Positions 13,861 through 14,010 of a stretch of DNA of 14,010 bases are shown piece by piece. The stretch lies in assembly GCA_910586095.1 (NCBI GenBank), contig CAJUHQ010000089.1:1-14010 (forward strand), in the 5' to 3' direction. The notes beneath the pieces were generated by a model. That model was not told where the DNA came from and ran no database searches. It saw only the letters and a list, made by a program, of their open reading frames with translations. How positions within the stretch are numbered: position 1 is the first letter of the stretch; each line of letters begins with the position of its first letter. The translations under genes and the position numbers were made by a program. Origin of the DNA: an uncultured Lachnospiraceae bacterium (GTDB lineage Bacteria; Bacillota; Clostridia; Lachnospirales; Lachnospiraceae).

Positions 13861-14010
13861 CCCTCATGCTGCCAACAGTACTATGAACAATATTTACATT
13901 ATATTTAGAAATGTTTAATTGTTCAACCTATGTTTGATAATATAATGATTTGTTTATTGTAGGATTACAATACATGTGTTACAACTGAATATTTAAAAAG
14001 CAGAGTTACT

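Noticed and set aside
13864..14010. Gene at the right edge
   Set aside because: AT-rich sequence with stops in all frames and no ribosome binding site; nothing supportable.

Overview
The window reads as chromosomal DNA of an AT-rich, Gram-positive anaerobe of the Clostridia, most like the Lachnospiraceae. The reasons are an archaeal-type (type 3) prolyl-tRNA synthetase behind a proline T-box, an acetate kinase with a CcpA-type cre site, GGAGG-type ribosome binding sites, and a eukaryote-like UAP1-family uridylyltransferase. The family placement is inference; no 16S or other marker gene is present.

Left part (1-2712): a helix-turn-helix regulator with six membrane segments (483-1301, +) lies between large perfect or near-perfect palindromes. 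A PHP-domain phosphoesterase (1687-2712, -) converges on it.

Restriction-modification cassette (3145-5167): a small AbrB-like protein and an SPPYW-type DNA methyltransferase form an ATGA-coupled operon. They face a convergent MvaI/BcnI-family restriction endonuclease. The cassette is bounded by 36-bp imperfect inverted repeats. The operon promoter lies inside a perfect 14-bp inverted repeat, which suggests autoregulation by the AbrB-like protein.

Housekeeping block (5167-13771, all on -): D-aminoacyl-tRNA deacylase (dtd), a coupled UAP1-like uridylyltransferase / HAD phosphatase pair, acetate kinase (ackA) with a cre site just upstream of its promoter, prolyl-tRNA synthetase (proS) with a T-box leader whose specifier is the proline codon CCU, a small signal-peptide membrane protein, a polysaccharide deacetylase, and a short protein resembling the N-terminal domain of MecA.

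The most unusual feature is a family of short intergenic repeats at 8256-8398, 11386-11608 and 13768-13863. Each unit has a conserved hairpin and most have a GC-rich core. Read on the - strand, the core keeps one reading frame (KVFDFHSMDGHAA...) in which most differences between copies fall at third codon positions, while one copy shows a compensatory base-pair change in the hairpin. Two loci are tandem. One tandem pair sits between the proS T-box terminator and proS, and another copy supplies the ribosome binding site of the MecA-like gene. I do not recognise this family, and it is the best candidate here for something undescribed.
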